From Rhodeus uyekii (taxonomy: Eukaryota; Chordata; Actinopteri; Cypriniformes; Acheilognathidae), in assembly GCA_037043235.1 (NCBI GenBank), contig JAWRVZ010000052.1, positions 1,735,001 through 1,799,000 of the forward strand: 64,000 nt of DNA. The letters are read 5' to 3'. Below are positions 1 through 10,585 of the stretch, one piece after another; the first letter of the stretch is position 1, and each line of letters begins with the position of its first letter. The position numbers were made by a program, and so were the translations under genes. Under the pieces are notes generated by a model, which was given only the letters and a program-made list of their open reading frames with translations, made no database searches and was not told the origin of the DNA.

Positions 1-950
1 AAAACAAGGCCAAGGAATATTACAAAAGGGGAGGACATTGGTTCTGTGGGCAGCAAAAGGAAAGTCAAAAAAGAGAGGAGAGAGAGAAATCCATGCATAT
101 TGACAACACATTTGATAGAAAATGATAAGGGCACTGTATTGTGAGCACTATTGACATATTTTTGGAAGATTACATATATTTAAAAAAAATTATCACAGAA
201 TTTGATGATTTCTGTTATTCTTCTTATGATCTGTCAGGTTGAATAGACATTTTCAGGTCTCTCCAGAAATGTTTTATTGAGTTCACTCACAGTCTTTCCT
301 CAGTCACTAAATTCCTCAAGACTCCTAAGAAAACAGGTTTTACCATATGGGTGAAGCCCCAAAGATAGGGCAGATCTTCCAAGACTCCACTTACTATATA
401 CTTCTGTTACAAAAAAAATGGAAACAAAATGGAGCAGTTCCTCTCCATATCACTTACTTACATACTTACTTACATATCCACTTACTTACGTAAGTGCCGA
501 GTGCTATTTTGTGACATAACAATGTGTAAAAACCTAGGTATTAAAGTAAGAAATGCAGGATGTTGGACTTTATGTGTTCTGCACAGTGTCTGTGTTAATC
601 TAAAAAGTGGTTTTAAAAGTGATTTAATCAGAGTTCATTCAATCATAGTTATTTAAAAATGTTTTAGGAATCTGTTCTAACTATGGTTGAGTTCCTCACA
701 CCAAAATGTTTTAGAGGTTGGCCACCTTTAACTACATCAGAAAATCACAACACTGAATCAGAAAAGTGCCAATTTACAATTCCCTTCTGCTCAGGCAGAA
801 TTAAAAGGTTTCTCCCAGAGACAAATAAACTCTCTCAGAGGCTTGGAATAAACTCTTTTATAAGAGCTCTCATTGAACTGTTATGAAAACAGAAATAATA
901 AATTTTCTACAAGAAGCTAATTCGGGAGTTTTGAAACCGCGACTGCAACA
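1..950. other. unassigned AT-rich stretch
   Basis: No gene, TIR or LTR was recognised. Short open frames at 429-656 and 683-886 have no recognisable domain and ordinary chance composition. The next recognisable sequence is the gypsy fragment beginning near position 964. Confidence 0.5.
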
Positions 951-963
951 ATGACTACTATTG

Positions 964-1208
964 CACCAACCCTTAGTTGTCGCTGGGGACATAAATCCAT
1001 TTTGAATTGGAGTGATCAGTGTCATGCCTCTTGTCTTGTGTCTGCACGTACATCTGTGTCTAGTTCTGTGTTGCAGGAGGAGCCGGTGAATTTGTCTAAC
1101 ATTTGCCCGGAGTATATCGACCTGAAGGAAGTGTTCAGTAAGTCTCGTGCTGCTTCTCTTCCTCTGCATCCTCTTTACGACTGTGCAATAGATATTTTGT
1201 GAGGTATG
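964..1208 (+). pseudogene. gypsy pol fragment (protease-RT linker), copy A
   Basis: The frame from 951 reads through residues matching the region between protease and reverse transcriptase of the gypsy element at 50340-50550. The shared core is [14 protein letters not shown] followed by YDCAID. The first few codons before about 964 do not match, so the ATG at 951 is not a real start. The frame ends at a stop created where the solo LTR inserted. This is the most upstream surviving part of copy A, and no catalytic motif lies in it. Confidence 0.8.
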
Positions 1209-1321
1209 TGTTACGTCCTCCCCAGTCTAGGGTTGGGGAAGGCCCGTAACAAGTATAAACAACTAAATTTGAACGATTCCGTTCCCTCTCCTGTACCAAA
1301 AACTCTTTTATTTCAGAACAC

Positions 1322-1339
1322 AGGGGGGGGGGGGGGGGG
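1322..1339. repeat. poly-G tract
   Basis: A run of 18 G residues lies near the 3' end of the minus-strand LTR (poly-C on that strand). It is a likely site of length variation and assembly error. Confidence 0.9.
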
Positions 1340-1938
1340 AAGATCTTCAGGAGGGGTTAAGGCCAAAATAATAAACATAAGAGATTCTAACTAAGGAGAC
1401 TTAATCTAACTTACCTACCAAAATAAATAACTCCAAATAAAACACAATGACCTCTCCTAACTACCTAGCTAACCAAAAACAGGAGAAAACATTCCCAAAG
1501 AAAATGGCAACCACCTCCCTACAATCCCCAAAACATATATTAAACTAACATACAAGAAAATAGACTTAAATTCAAAGAGGAAAACAAACTTAGCACAAGG
1601 CAAACTTAACAAGCTTTAACACAAGGCAAACTTAAACATAAACAACACAACTGGGACAGGAGAGCAGAACGGCCACGAAACCGCTCACGCAGCAGAGCTC
1701 TGCGACGGGTGTAAAAGTGAGCTCTGTCCACTGGTGCTGTTCCTCTGCTTTTCAGCACTCCAGCTCATCAAGGCAAGGCAAGGCAAGTTTATTTGTATAG
1801 CATATTTCATACACAATGGTAATTCAAAGTGCTTTACATAAAGAAGAATGATAAAAGTAAAACATTAAAAATGATTAAAAGAATAAAAAGATAATACGTA
1901 TAAAATAAAATGCAAACAGTTCGGACATAGCACAGTGC

Positions 1939-3279
1939 TCAATCTGCAAATGCATAGGTAAAAAGATGTGTTTTGAGTCTTGATTTGAATGTGGCTACTG
2001 TTGGAGCACACCTGATCTCTTCTGGAAGCTGGTTCCAGCTGCGGCTGGCGTAACAGCTAAAAGCAGACTCTCCTTGCTTTGAGTAAACCCTGGGTATTAC
2101 TAAGTGACTTGATCTTGATGATCTTAGTGATCTGTTAGGTTTATATTCTATGAGCATATCTGCAATGTATTGAGGTCCTAGGCCATTGAGTGATTTATAA
2201 ACAAGTAACAGTACTTTGAAATTAATTCTAAATGTAACTGGAAGCCAGTGCAAGGACCTAAGGACTGGTGTGATGTGTTCATATTTTCTGGTTCTGCTCA
2301 GAATCCTGGCAGCAGCGTTCTGTACGAGCTGCAGCTGTCTTATGGTCTTTTTGGGAAGGCCGGTGAGGAGCCCATTACAATAATCCACCCTGCTGGTGAT
2401 GAAAGCATGAACAAGTTTCTCTAAGTCTTGATTGGAGACAAAGCATCTAATTCTTGCAATATTTTTGAGATGATAATATGCTGACTTAGTTATTGTTTTT
2501 ACATGGTTACTGAAACTCAGGTCTGACTCCAAAATCACACCAAGATTCCTGACCTGATTTTTAGTTGTTTGACCCCTAGATTGAAGGTATGCGTTCACTT
2601 TGAGAACTTCATCTTTGTTTCCAAATGCAATGACTTCAGTTTTGTCTTTGTTTAACTGAAGGAAGTTTAGGCACATCCAGTTTTTAATTTCATCAATGCA
2701 TTGACACAGGGAGTCAATGGGGCTGTAATCATTAGTTGATAACGCGAGGTAAATCTGGGTGTCATCTGCATAGCTGTGATATGCAATTTGGTTCTTTCTC
2801 ATTATTTGGCTCAGTGGCAGCATATATAAGTTGAACAGGAGGGGTGCAAGTATTGAACCTTGAGGGACTCCGCATGTCATGGATGTCCACTCAGACTTAT
2901 GGTCACCGATACTCACATAATAACCTCTCCCTTCTAAGTATGACCTGAACCATTTAAGAACCATCTCAGAAAGCCCAACCCAGTTTTCCAGCCTGTCAAG
3001 GAGAATGTTGTGATCTATGGTGTCAAACGCAGCACTGAGGTCGAGTAAAACCAGCACTGATAATTTACCTGAATCTGTGTTAAGACGAATATCATTTATT
3101 ATCTTTATGAGTGCTGTCTCTGTGCTGTGATGTGGTCGGAAACCAGACTGAAAGTTGTCAAAGTATCCATTCAAGCTTAAGAACTTGTTCAGCTGATTGA
3201 AAACAACTTTTTCAATGATCTTGCCAATGAAAGGTAGATTTGAGATTGGTCTGTAATTGCTCAATATGATGTTGTCCAT
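1939..3279 (-). pseudogene. LINE ORF2 C-terminal part: reverse transcriptase
   Basis: This 446-aa open frame covers most of a non-LTR reverse transcriptase. [10 protein letters not shown] lies near the start. An AFDTIDH motif carries the first catalytic Asp, followed by CGVPQGSILAP and YADDTQ (the FADD/YADD pair). A C-terminal region rich in LQLVQNAAARIL and LHWLPV is typical of L2/CR1 elements. RT would copy the element RNA at the nicked target. The frame is offset from the upstream linker (3318-3647) and endonuclease (3686-4951), so at least two frameshifts separate the parts and the protein cannot be made whole. Confidence 0.9.
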
Positions 3280-3317
3280 ATTGGTCTTTTTCAGAAGGGG
3301 CTTAACAACTGCAGTTT

Positions 3318-3647
3318 TTAGGGAATTTGGAAAAGTCCCAGAAAGAAGTGAGGTGAGGCATTTACCACTTCTAGGATATCTGCTTCTAAACAGTTAAACA
3401 CGCTTTTGAAAAAAGATGTGGGAAGTATGTCAAGGGCGCAGGTTGATGTTTTAAGGTGCTGTACTGTTTCTTCCAAAATTTTACCATCAATTGCTTCGAA
3501 AACAGACATAATAGCTACTTTCTGAGATTGTGGTCTGATCTGTTTTACCCCAGTGCAGCTCAAGGATGTGCTGATCGTCTTTCTGATATTATTTATTTTC
3601 TCAGAGAAGAAGGAAGCAAACTCACAGCATTTGCTGTCTGAGAGCAT
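3318..3647 (-). pseudogene. LINE ORF2 linker between endonuclease and RT
   Basis: This 109-aa frame resembles the endonuclease-RT linker of the related LINE at 45541-47172. Both contain an FFSEKINNIR / FFTCKINNIR segment and a region ending in a 'specify the target lemma' type stretch (LDILPTSFFK / LDPIPTKLLK). It has no catalytic residue of its own. It is out of frame with both neighbours, showing that ORF2 of this copy is dead. Confidence 0.75.
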
Positions 3648-3685
3648 TTCACTGGGAATCTGACTTGGGGGATTTGTTAGTCTCT

Positions 3686-4951
3686 CTACAGTAGCAGAGT
3701 GCGGGTGTTGTTTAAGTTTCTGTTTATAATATTTGAGAAGAAGGTCTGTCTAGCTTTGCCTAGTTCCACATTGAAAGCATGAAGGTTATCTTTATAGATG
3801 TTATAGTGGATTTCAAGATTTGTCTTTCGCCACATGCGCTCAGCTTTTCTGCATTGTCTTTTCATATTTTGCACTGCTGTTGAATTCCTCCAGGGTGATT
3901 TTTGTCTGCCACTCTTCTTCCTGACTTTCACAGGAGCAATGTTATCAATAACATTCTGAACTTTTGAGTTAAAAGAATCAAGAAGAAAATCAACAGAGTC
4001 TGCAGATATGCTTGGTGTTAAAGATATAGCCTTCATAAACAGAGCACTAGTATTCTCATTTAAGCATCGCTTTTTGACCGAGATAGATCTAGCTTCAACA
4101 GCCGGAGAGATCAATATATCAAAGAAAATACAGAAATGATCTGATAGAGCTACATCCTTAATGACAATGGATGAGATGTTTAGACCCTTACTGATAATTA
4201 AATCTAGTGTATGTCCTCGATTGTGTGTGGGTCTATGTACATGCTGAGTCAGATCAAAAGTATTCAAAACTGTTAGAATTTCTTTTGCCATTTTGGATTC
4301 TGCATTTTCTATGTGGATTTTAAAGTCCCCAGTAATAGCAAGACAGTCAAACTCTGAGGAAGTTGCTGATAACAGTTCTGTAAAGTCCTCCACAAAGGCT
4401 GGAGAGTATTTTGGAGGCCTGTAAATGACTAAAAGTAGAATGCGAGGAGCACCTTTTAACACAATACCCAAATATTCAAAAGACAAGTAATCGCCAAATG
4501 ACACTTGCTTGCATTGATAGACAACTTTAAATAGAGCAGCTTCACCTCCACCTCTCCTAACAGCTCTGCAGACACTCATAAAAGTAAAGTTGGGAGGGGC
4601 TGTTTCATTCAGGATTGTTGAACTGCAACTGTCTTCAAGCCATGTTTCATTTAGAAGCATAAAATCTAGATTGTTTGTGGTTATGAAATCATTGACTAGA
4701 AGTGATTTATTTTTAAGTGAACGGATGTTTAAAAGTGCTAACTTAACAGTCTTACTTTCTGTCTCTACAGTAATCTTAGTTTGGCGTGTAATATGCAGCA
4801 GATTAAGTGGGTTTGCCAAACGGTTTGAGAAGGCCTTTGGCTTTCTATCACGTAATAAAACTGAAATAGCGAAAGCAACAGGCACACTGGGTTCCCGCTT
4901 GTTCTGTAAACATTTGACAAAGTCACTGTTATCATAGCGGGGACCCGGCAC
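3686..4951 (-). pseudogene. LINE ORF2 N-terminal part: APE-type endonuclease
   Basis: This 421-aa frame holds an exonuclease-endonuclease-phosphatase domain. LNIRSL, LNETWL (catalytic Glu), VIYRPP, a GDF block, a THNRGHTLDLI block and LSDHF (catalytic Asp-His) appear in the expected order. In active relatives the GDF block reads GDFNIH with a catalytic Asn; here it reads GDFKIH, so the Asn is Lys. The domain nicks target DNA to start reverse transcription. The Lys change and the downstream frameshifts argue for a dead copy. Confidence 0.88.
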
Positions 4952-4954
4952 ACA

Positions 4955-5543
4955 TCACTGAGAGCTTTTATCAGTTGTTTTTGGTTCACCTAGAACAGAT
5001 GGAGGATGGTGAGGGCCCTGGCGTTGTGGTAGCGGCCGAAGAGCTCTCGCAGGAGGAATGGGAGGTCGAGCTGGGCCCACAGGCTTTGGTGGTTGTGGAG
5101 CTCGCCGCTTTTTTGTTGATGTCTGGGGGCTCGCAGCAAAAGAGTGGGCGAGTTTGGTTCCAGCATACACCAGTTCCTCCATTTTCTCAGAGAAACACAG
5201 CTGGGGAGAGGGATAATGTATCCGGTGAGAGAGGCTGTTGCTCTGGTGTTACTGGTGGCTGTAATATGTTGTCCTGGCCCTGGCTGTTTTCCCGAAAGTC
5301 GTCCTTGGCTGCTGAAACTTGGAGCAGTTCTAACACGTCACTGTCTATCGGTGAGCTCTCTGGGCAGGGCTCAGTCAGGATTGTGTCCGTGAACAGTGGT
5401 TGTTGTGGCTGCGTGGTGTTATCGCTGTCCTTGTGGGATGTGTCAGCCGCATGTCCATTCAGGTGCTGAAATGAAGTCCTGTGGTCAGCTGTACTCTGTC
5501 CAGGTGTGTTTGTACCATTCAGATTAGGTGGATTTGCACACAC
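4955..5543 (-). pseudogene. proline-rich inter-ORF region of the LINE
   Basis: Two consecutive minus-strand frames (5187-5543 and 4955-5182) lie between ORF1 and the endonuclease. The second is basic and proline-rich, with KKRRAPQPPKP. They are in different frames. They may be the remains of an ORF2 N-terminal extension or simply inter-ORF sequence. No domain is recognised. Confidence 0.4.
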
Positions 5544-5567
5544 TGCTGAAGGATGATGGAGGGAGAA

Positions 5568-6698
5568 TTAGATATTGTCCTTTAGCACTCTTGAGCCCAG
5601 TTTGTTTGGGCGCAGGCCATCATGTGTGAACAACTGTCTCTGACTCCAGAACAGATTGAAGTTGTCGATGAAATTCAGTCCCTTTAAGTTGCAGGTTTTT
5701 TGCAGCCATGTATTAAGCCCAAGCAAACGTGTAAATCTATTTGTTCCTCTTGCTGGGAGTGGTCCACTGATGAACAACTGAACTTTTAGACTTCTGAGCA
5801 TTTCAAAAAGTTCATTGAAATCCCTTTTAAGGAGTTCTGACTGCTCCTTCCGAATATCATTCTTTCCCACGTGGATGATTAGTCGGTTTGCAGTTTTATA
5901 TTTCATCAGAATGCTCTTAAGTTCCCTGTTTACATCAGAAACTGTTGCTTGTGGAAAGCAGCATGTAGTTGTATCCCTGCTGCTAATATTTCTGATAATA
6001 GAGTCACCCACTATCAGAGTCCTGGGCTCGGCTGCTCTAAGAGCTGAGTGTCGCTGTCTGCTCCACCTTGAGCGGCAGTTAGCATCGGTGTTAGCTGCTA
6101 GCTGATTTGATCTGTGTCCGATCATGTTTGGGGATTCCTCAACCACATCCATCATGTCTGGAGATTCCTCACTCACATTCATTAACACTTCAAATCTGTT
6201 CTCCAGATGTATTGGCGGTGTTAGGTAGCTAGTGTTTGGGGTAGAAGACGCTACAAAATGCGATACTCGTGACAATCTGATGTCTCGAGTGCCTTTAGGT
6301 CTCGCTCCCTGTTTGTGCCATCGATTAGTATGTTGATCAATTTCGGCACTCAGTATGGCCTGTTTAGGAGCATTAGATTCATGGGACTCACCGGCTGTGT
6401 GCTGGGGACGTCCATGATGAAGCTCTGTTGTGTGTTCCGTCTGGTTTGGTAGTCCCACAAGTGGCTTTGTTTCAAGAACTGCAATCCTTTGTAGAAGTCT
6501 GTGGCAGTTTGTGCAACAGGTAGATTCTTCAACCAGAGGAGGCATATTATTTAGTGTAGGCAGCTGTGTTTTCCCTTCTCCGGAATGTAAGCTGATGGCT
6601 GCCGTCAATGGGAGGCTGGTTTGAGAAAAATTCCCCTTTTTGGTTGAAATTCTTCCAGTTAGAAACTTTGTTGGTGCCAATATTTGTCGTTTGAGCAC
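5568..6698 (-). pseudogene. LINE ORF1 with SGNH/GDSL esterase-like domain
   Basis: This 376-aa frame has a Cys pair region near residues 61-65 (CCTNC) and then a C-terminal SGNH hydrolase-like domain. Block I is VGDSIIRN (Ser 233), the Asn block is IHVGKNDIR (Asn 280), and the last block is DGLRPNKLG. Related ORF1 proteins have Asp-x-x-His in the last block, as in DGIHP of the copy at 47305-48174. Here the His is Arg 363, so the catalytic triad appears lost even though the frame is open. In fish L2 elements this protein is thought to bind RNA or membranes during retrotransposition; that role is inferred from the family. Confidence 0.85.
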
Positions 6699-6942
6699 TG
6701 TGCTGATTTGCTGAAGTTAAAATTAGGAGATAAAATATAAAAGCAATAGAGCAAAGTGCAGAGCTGTAAGCAAGAGCGTCCGAACAGTAGCAAAGCAGGA
6801 AGTACACTCTACACATCAAGACAATTGCCCACAGCTGAACCGCGTTAGGACCTGCGCAGGGAAAGAGAGAGAGAGCAAGAGAAAGAGGAGGAGCAAACAA
6901 CACCCAGTACACATGAATAAAATAGCATCCAGGGATGTAACA

Positions 6943-7785
6943 TATGTCTCTGCCCAAGGGCAAGTTATACTCGTTTTCTACTCCTGAAAGGGAGGGCATG
7001 GAGAAATATTTCTGATTCTTTGGCAATAGTACATCAGAACCACCAAAAGACTTAATTCCAGTCAGGCTCGGTGGGCCCTTTTATTCCGACGGTTTGACAT
7101 ATCGTACCGCCCGGGTCACGCTTTTTTGACCACTCCGAACACGCGTCTACTCCTGAGTATGTTTTTCCTGAGAGACTCATCTCCACCTTCGTATGGGACG
7201 TCGAAGCGAAAGTCAAGTCGTTCTTAGAAGGGGTTACGCCTCCGCCCGGTGTGCCACCGAGTCGGTTATTTGTGCCGGAGGAAGTAAGGTCCGAGGTCAT
7301 CCAGTGGGGTCACTGTTCCAAGGTTGCCTGTCATCCAGGAATCAATCGTACTAGTTTTTTAGTCAAACAACGATTCTGGTGGCCTAAGATGGCCCGGGAC
7401 ATTCGAGATTTTGTGTTGGCTTGTTCTGTCTGCGCCCAGGGTAAGACTTCCAAACGTTCACCAGATGGGTTGCTTCAGGTGGGTTGTCTGTGCCTTCGAG
7501 ACCCTGGTCCCACATTGCACTAGATTTTGTCACCGCCCTCCCACCCTCCCAGGGGAACACGGTTGTTTTTACCGTAGTGGACCAGTTCTCGAAGGCCGCA
7601 CATTTCATACCCTTACCCAAATTTCCATCTACTAAGGAGACAGTGGCATCTTTATATTTTGCACGTCTTTCGCATTCATGGCCTCCCGACGGATGTGGTC
7701 TCTGACAGAGGTGGAGCCAACAGTACGCACATAACTCGTTACCAGTGTCATCCAAGGGCCTTTCGCCTTTTGAATGTAGTCTAGG
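6943..7785 (+). pseudogene. gypsy pol fragments (RT start, RNase H end, integrase zinc finger and core), copy A
   Basis: Positions 6950-7026 match the start of RT in the intact relative. After about 7032 the sequence jumps to the end of RNase H and then the integrase HHCC zinc-binding region (frame 7251-7523). There GHCSKVACHPG supplies the two His and CSVCAQG the two Cys. Part of the integrase core follows in other frames (7484-7705, LDFVTALPP). A second deletion near 7706-7720 removes much of the core, including the D-D spacing. Several frameshifts are visible, so no product is expected. Confidence 0.8.
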
Positions 7786-7786
7786 G

Positions 7787-7965
7787 CAGTGGTCCCCAAC
7801 CCCCTGGTCCGCGGCCCGGTGAATGAAATGGTACCTGGCCGCGAATTGAATTCACAGACCGGTCCGTGAGTGGCTACAAGCGGCTGTGACGTGGCTGTGA
7901 CGCTGCTTTTGTGGTGAGGAGGTGTGTTTAATCTCGCGCGGACTCATCATCCATCTCTCTCGCTG
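7787..7965. mobile_element. hAT MITE with 8-bp TSD GTCTAGGG
   Basis: The left end begins CAGTGGTCCCCAACC, the hAT terminus also seen at 13018 and 31316. The 8-bp duplication GTCTAGGG occurs at 7779-7786 and 7966-7973. Removing the element and one duplication restores the gypsy reading GTCTAGGGTACCAGCC, which matches the intact relative near 52566. The right end (…TCTCGCTG) does not match the left TIR beyond its last few bases, which is unusual. It has no coding capacity. Confidence 0.85.
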
Positions 7966-8290
7966 GTCTAGGGTACCAGCCACCTATCTTTCCTTTCTGG
8001 AATCCGAAGCCGCGGTCCCCTCCGCTCACGCATTCATCCAGAGGTGTCATTGCACTTGGAGTAGAGTCCGTGAGATGCAGGTGTGAGCGCGCACCAGGGC
8101 TCAGGCTGATCTCCACCGGTCGAAGCCTCCTGTTTACGTCGTTGGTCAAAAAGTGTGGCTTTCTTCCAAGGATATTCCTTTCCACTCCGTGTTTAATAAA
8201 CTCGCTCCCAAATTCATTGGCCTGTTCCCTGTCACCAAAATCATTAGCCCGGTGACAGTCCGCATCAAGCTGCCTCCCGCGTACGGGGAT
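7966..8290 (+). pseudogene. gypsy pol C-terminal fragment, copy A
   Basis: After the MITE the gypsy sequence resumes with stretches equivalent to the region after the integrase core of the relative (for example VGQKVWLSSKDIP and [23 protein letters not shown], partly in shifted frames at 8070-8413). The chromodomain equivalent to 53000-53190 is missing. The fragment runs into a GGGGATGGGGTTAC tract, the degraded polypurine tract before the 3' LTR. Confidence 0.75.
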
Positions 8291-8298
8291 GGGGTTAC

Positions 8299-8697
8299 TG
8301 TCATGGTTCATGAATTCACTGTCTCCAAGACACTGCATGTGTGTGTATGTGAGGTGAGTGTGTTGGGGGCGTGGTTACTGATCACCTCCTCTGCAATCAT
8401 CACCCGCACCTGATTACCATCAGCCCTTGCCCTGCCCTGCCTTTATATTTCCCTCTCACCATCATTGTGTTGTCAGGTCAATGTCTCACGCCAGTCGCTC
8501 CAGTGTTTCCTGTGTTCCTCACCGTGATCGTCACCACTGGGATTTATCACCACACCTTCTACGCACTCAACAGCCGATTGGGTCCCTGCGCCATCACAAC
8601 CAGCCATCACTCGGACTCTGTTATCATTTTGTTCACCTTCCTGTAATAAACTCACTTTGCATTTGCATCTGAATCCTGTCCTTATTCCTGTCTGACA
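8299..8697 (+). repeat. 3' LTR of gypsy copy A
   Basis: The segment begins TGTCATGG directly after a G-rich tract and ends TCTGACA, the usual TG...CA ends. It carries a TATA-like TTTATATTT at 8442-8450, and about 28 bp later a GTCAGGTCAAT stretch that resembles the predicted RNA start of the intact relative. An AATAAA signal lies at 8645-8650. The short open frames across it are chance. Confidence 0.75.
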
Positions 8698-9398
8698 AGT
8701 CCTGTATTGTCGAACTAACATGGCTTAAACAATGAAGGTGCGACCAGGTTTTGAAAACAGTCTTGACTATCTTGTTACATTCTACAATGATGCATCAAAC
8801 TATGGTAAAGATGTAAGTTAATTAATTGTATGGGAAATGCACCCTAGCTCAGTCACCCCCAATACATAATACCAGAACCATGTTCCATTATTTTGATTGC
8901 ATTGTGCAGGTTATGAGTAGAGACTTGTGATTATTTATATTGTCACAAATTGTAAACTAGATTATTGTACATCTCTGTAAATAAATTGAAATCGTACCAA
9001 ACAATTTTTGGAAATTTACAAGAAATATTCTTGTGTGTGTGTGTTGTGCTCGTGTCCAGGTGCAGGTCCTTCATCTGATCTGGATCCGGCTGACCATGGT
9101 AACTCTGGGATGAGAACGGGCGCTGAGCTGAACTCTGGGATGAGAACGGGCGCTGGACATTTTGGGCTGGAACTGACGTGTGTGTAGCCCACACACATGA
9201 AAGCGTCATGGCCATCACAGTTGATTATGTCTTCTGGAGAGCCTTCGGGGACTTGCCTTGCTTGGAGCAGACAGGGTGTAAGGTCTAGGATGAGCTTGAC
9301 TGCTCAACTGCTTTACCCAGTGGAACAGGATGACAGAAGAGCTTCCATGATAACAAAATCATAACCATTATGCCAGAGGACATGATTAAGTTAATCTG
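8698..9398. other. mostly unassigned, with a scrap of L2 3' sequence
   Basis: Around 9044-9110 a stretch (GTGCTCGTGTCCAGG ... GGCTGACCATGGTAAC) matches the 3' region of the L2 family at 43989-44050. A 31-base unit, AACTCTGGGATGAGAAC and following, is repeated twice at about 9101-9155. The rest was not recognised. Confidence 0.5.
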
Positions 9399-9635
9399 CT
9401 AAGGGCATGCAACATTCAAACGATGACAGTTGATGAAAAATCTTATCATCCACTTCCACCCAAAAGAAGAATTGAGCATTGTGTTATTCCACCTCACCAG
9501 ATGTGCCAGCTCCAGGAATTCCTCAGCACAATCTTCCAGCAAAAGTCCATTCTGGCAGTGGTAGAGAAGGAGATCCCCACTCAATTCCTCCTCTCTACCA
9601 GATCCATCTTCCTGCTTCTTTTGGGTCCATTCTTC
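9399..9635 (-). pseudogene. gag: gag-like relic of the proline-rich non-autonomous LTR family
   Basis: The minus-strand frame 9641-9399 contains LEDCAEEFLELAHLVRWNN and TMLNSSFGW. This resembles LEDYVEELAELVSWGD and LNMRFWAG in the ORF at 29215, so it is a degraded 5' part of the same gag-like protein. It follows directly after the LTR at 9636-9978 with the same spacing as in the 28908 element. The frame ends early and no proline-rich part remains. Confidence 0.65.
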
Positions 9636-9978
9636 TAACACAGGACAGTGTAGTGAAGAAGCAAGAGAAAGGAGAATAACAAAAACAGTTTTTTAATGAA
9701 GAAACTCAGAATATAAGAACTCAGAACTAACTATTACTGCCCAAATAATCTTTGATATAACACAGACAACAATAACCAGTACTTTGACAACCACTTTGAC
9801 GAGAACAGACAATGACAGAGAACAAAGGGAAAATATACACAGGGAAGTAATCACAGAGATGTGACACAGCTGACAAAACTTACAAGGTGATTAATGACCC
9901 GACAGGTGACTACAATGACAGCAGAGGAGCACATGGGGAACCTGGAAGAACATAAACAATTTTGACAGTTCTGTGACA
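9636..9978 (-). repeat. LTR (minus strand) of the same non-autonomous family
   Basis: On the minus strand it starts TGTCACAGAACTG, holds a TATA-like TGTATATTTT and about 33 bp later TTGTCTGTTCTCG, then an ATTAAA near 9690, and ends CTGTGTTA followed by GAAGAAT. The end and following bases align with CCGTGACA|GAAGAACC at the 5' LTR end of the element at 28908. This supports a shared family, with the terminal CA decayed to TA. Confidence 0.65.
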
Positions 9979-10562
9979 GAACTTTTTATTCACTATAAAT
10001 GTTAATGTTGTTAAAAGCTTTCATGCAAGTTACCAAACCCTGAATTGGCTGTCATGCAAATATTATTTGCATGAGCTTTTCATAACATGAATGTCAGATA
10101 AAGGTTGTTGTTTTGCTTTTGTCAACAATTTTTCAACAAGTGCACAGTCTGCTTTATGAAAAATTCTGTATCAATAAGCTGCAGACTCTGTTAAATTTTT
10201 TCAGTCTATCAGTCTACAGCCACATTGAATTTCTTACTGGTTTTTCATTTATTGTTCTTGTTATTATTATTTTTTACTATGCTTAACACCCATTTAGCAC
10301 ATTTTAAGTATCAAATCCTACATCTCCAGCAACAGGGGAATTTTCCTTTCAACTGTCCAAAATAACTCTGTCCCACCAGGGGAGTCCGATAATTGCTTCT
10401 GAGTCCCGTATTAATCTCCATGTCCATGAAAATGTGGCACATGAATCATTGGTTGTTTACAAAAGACCTTACAGGAGGAGGACACATTTATTCAAAATAC
10501 TTTAATTTAATTTGGACAGGGATTTATCTGGTGTGGCACAAAAATGGGAGGACTAACGAATT
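9979..10562. other. unassigned stretch
   Basis: AT-rich, with only a short 65-aa frame at 10393-10590 of no recognisable content. No TIRs or LINE tail were seen. Confidence 0.45.
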
Positions 10563-10585
10563 CATATATATATATATATATATAT
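10563..10585. repeat. (TA)n microsatellite
   Basis: About 11 TA units directly precede the solo LTR. The LTR inserted inside the repeat, since ATATATA resumes after it at 11200. Confidence 0.9.

Larger units (their letters stand above)
1769..6715 (-). mobile_element. L2-like LINE with esterase-type ORF1 (LINE-1 of window)
   Basis: On the minus strand this 4.9 kb element holds ORF1 (6698-5568), an ORF2 with endonuclease and reverse transcriptase (4951-1939, broken), and a 3' end reading ...TATACAAATAAACTTGCC with a short (CTTGC) repeat tail at 1769-1788. ORF1 with an SGNH esterase fold plus an ORF2 with APE-type endonuclease and RT is the layout of the L2/CR1 group in fish. The 5' edge near 6715 is estimated from where the surrounding LTR resumes. 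I could not find a convincing target-site duplication. Confidence 0.85.
1209..6942 (-). mobile_element. solo LTR (about 0.8 kb) split by a LINE
   Basis: The outer ends read TGTTACGTCC at the left and GATGTAACA at the right, and the 4-bp duplication TATG flanks them (1205-1208 and 6943-6946). Read on the minus strand, the sequence starts TGTTAC, ends GTAACA, and carries an AATAAA signal near 1303-1316 close to its 3' end, as an LTR does. About 560 bp (1209-1768) and about 230 bp (about 6715-6942) belong to this LTR. The LINE between them is a later insertion. No internal gag or pol belongs to it, so a solo LTR is the simplest reading. A TIR transposon with a 4-5 bp duplication is the alternative. 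Confidence 0.6.
964..8697 (+). mobile_element. decayed chromoviral Ty3/gypsy element (copy A), interrupted
   Basis: Pieces of one plus-strand gypsy element lie at about 964-1208, 6943-7785 and 7966-8290, followed by a 3' LTR at 8299-8697. Each piece aligns by eye with the intact relative at 48569-53644. The piece ending at 1208 continues exactly at 6943 once the 1209-6942 insertion and its TATG duplication are removed. The RT region, equivalent to about 50640-51610 of the relative, is missing between about 7026 and 7032. The 5' LTR and gag are absent. It is a dead relic that served as a landing site for later elements. Confidence 0.85.
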
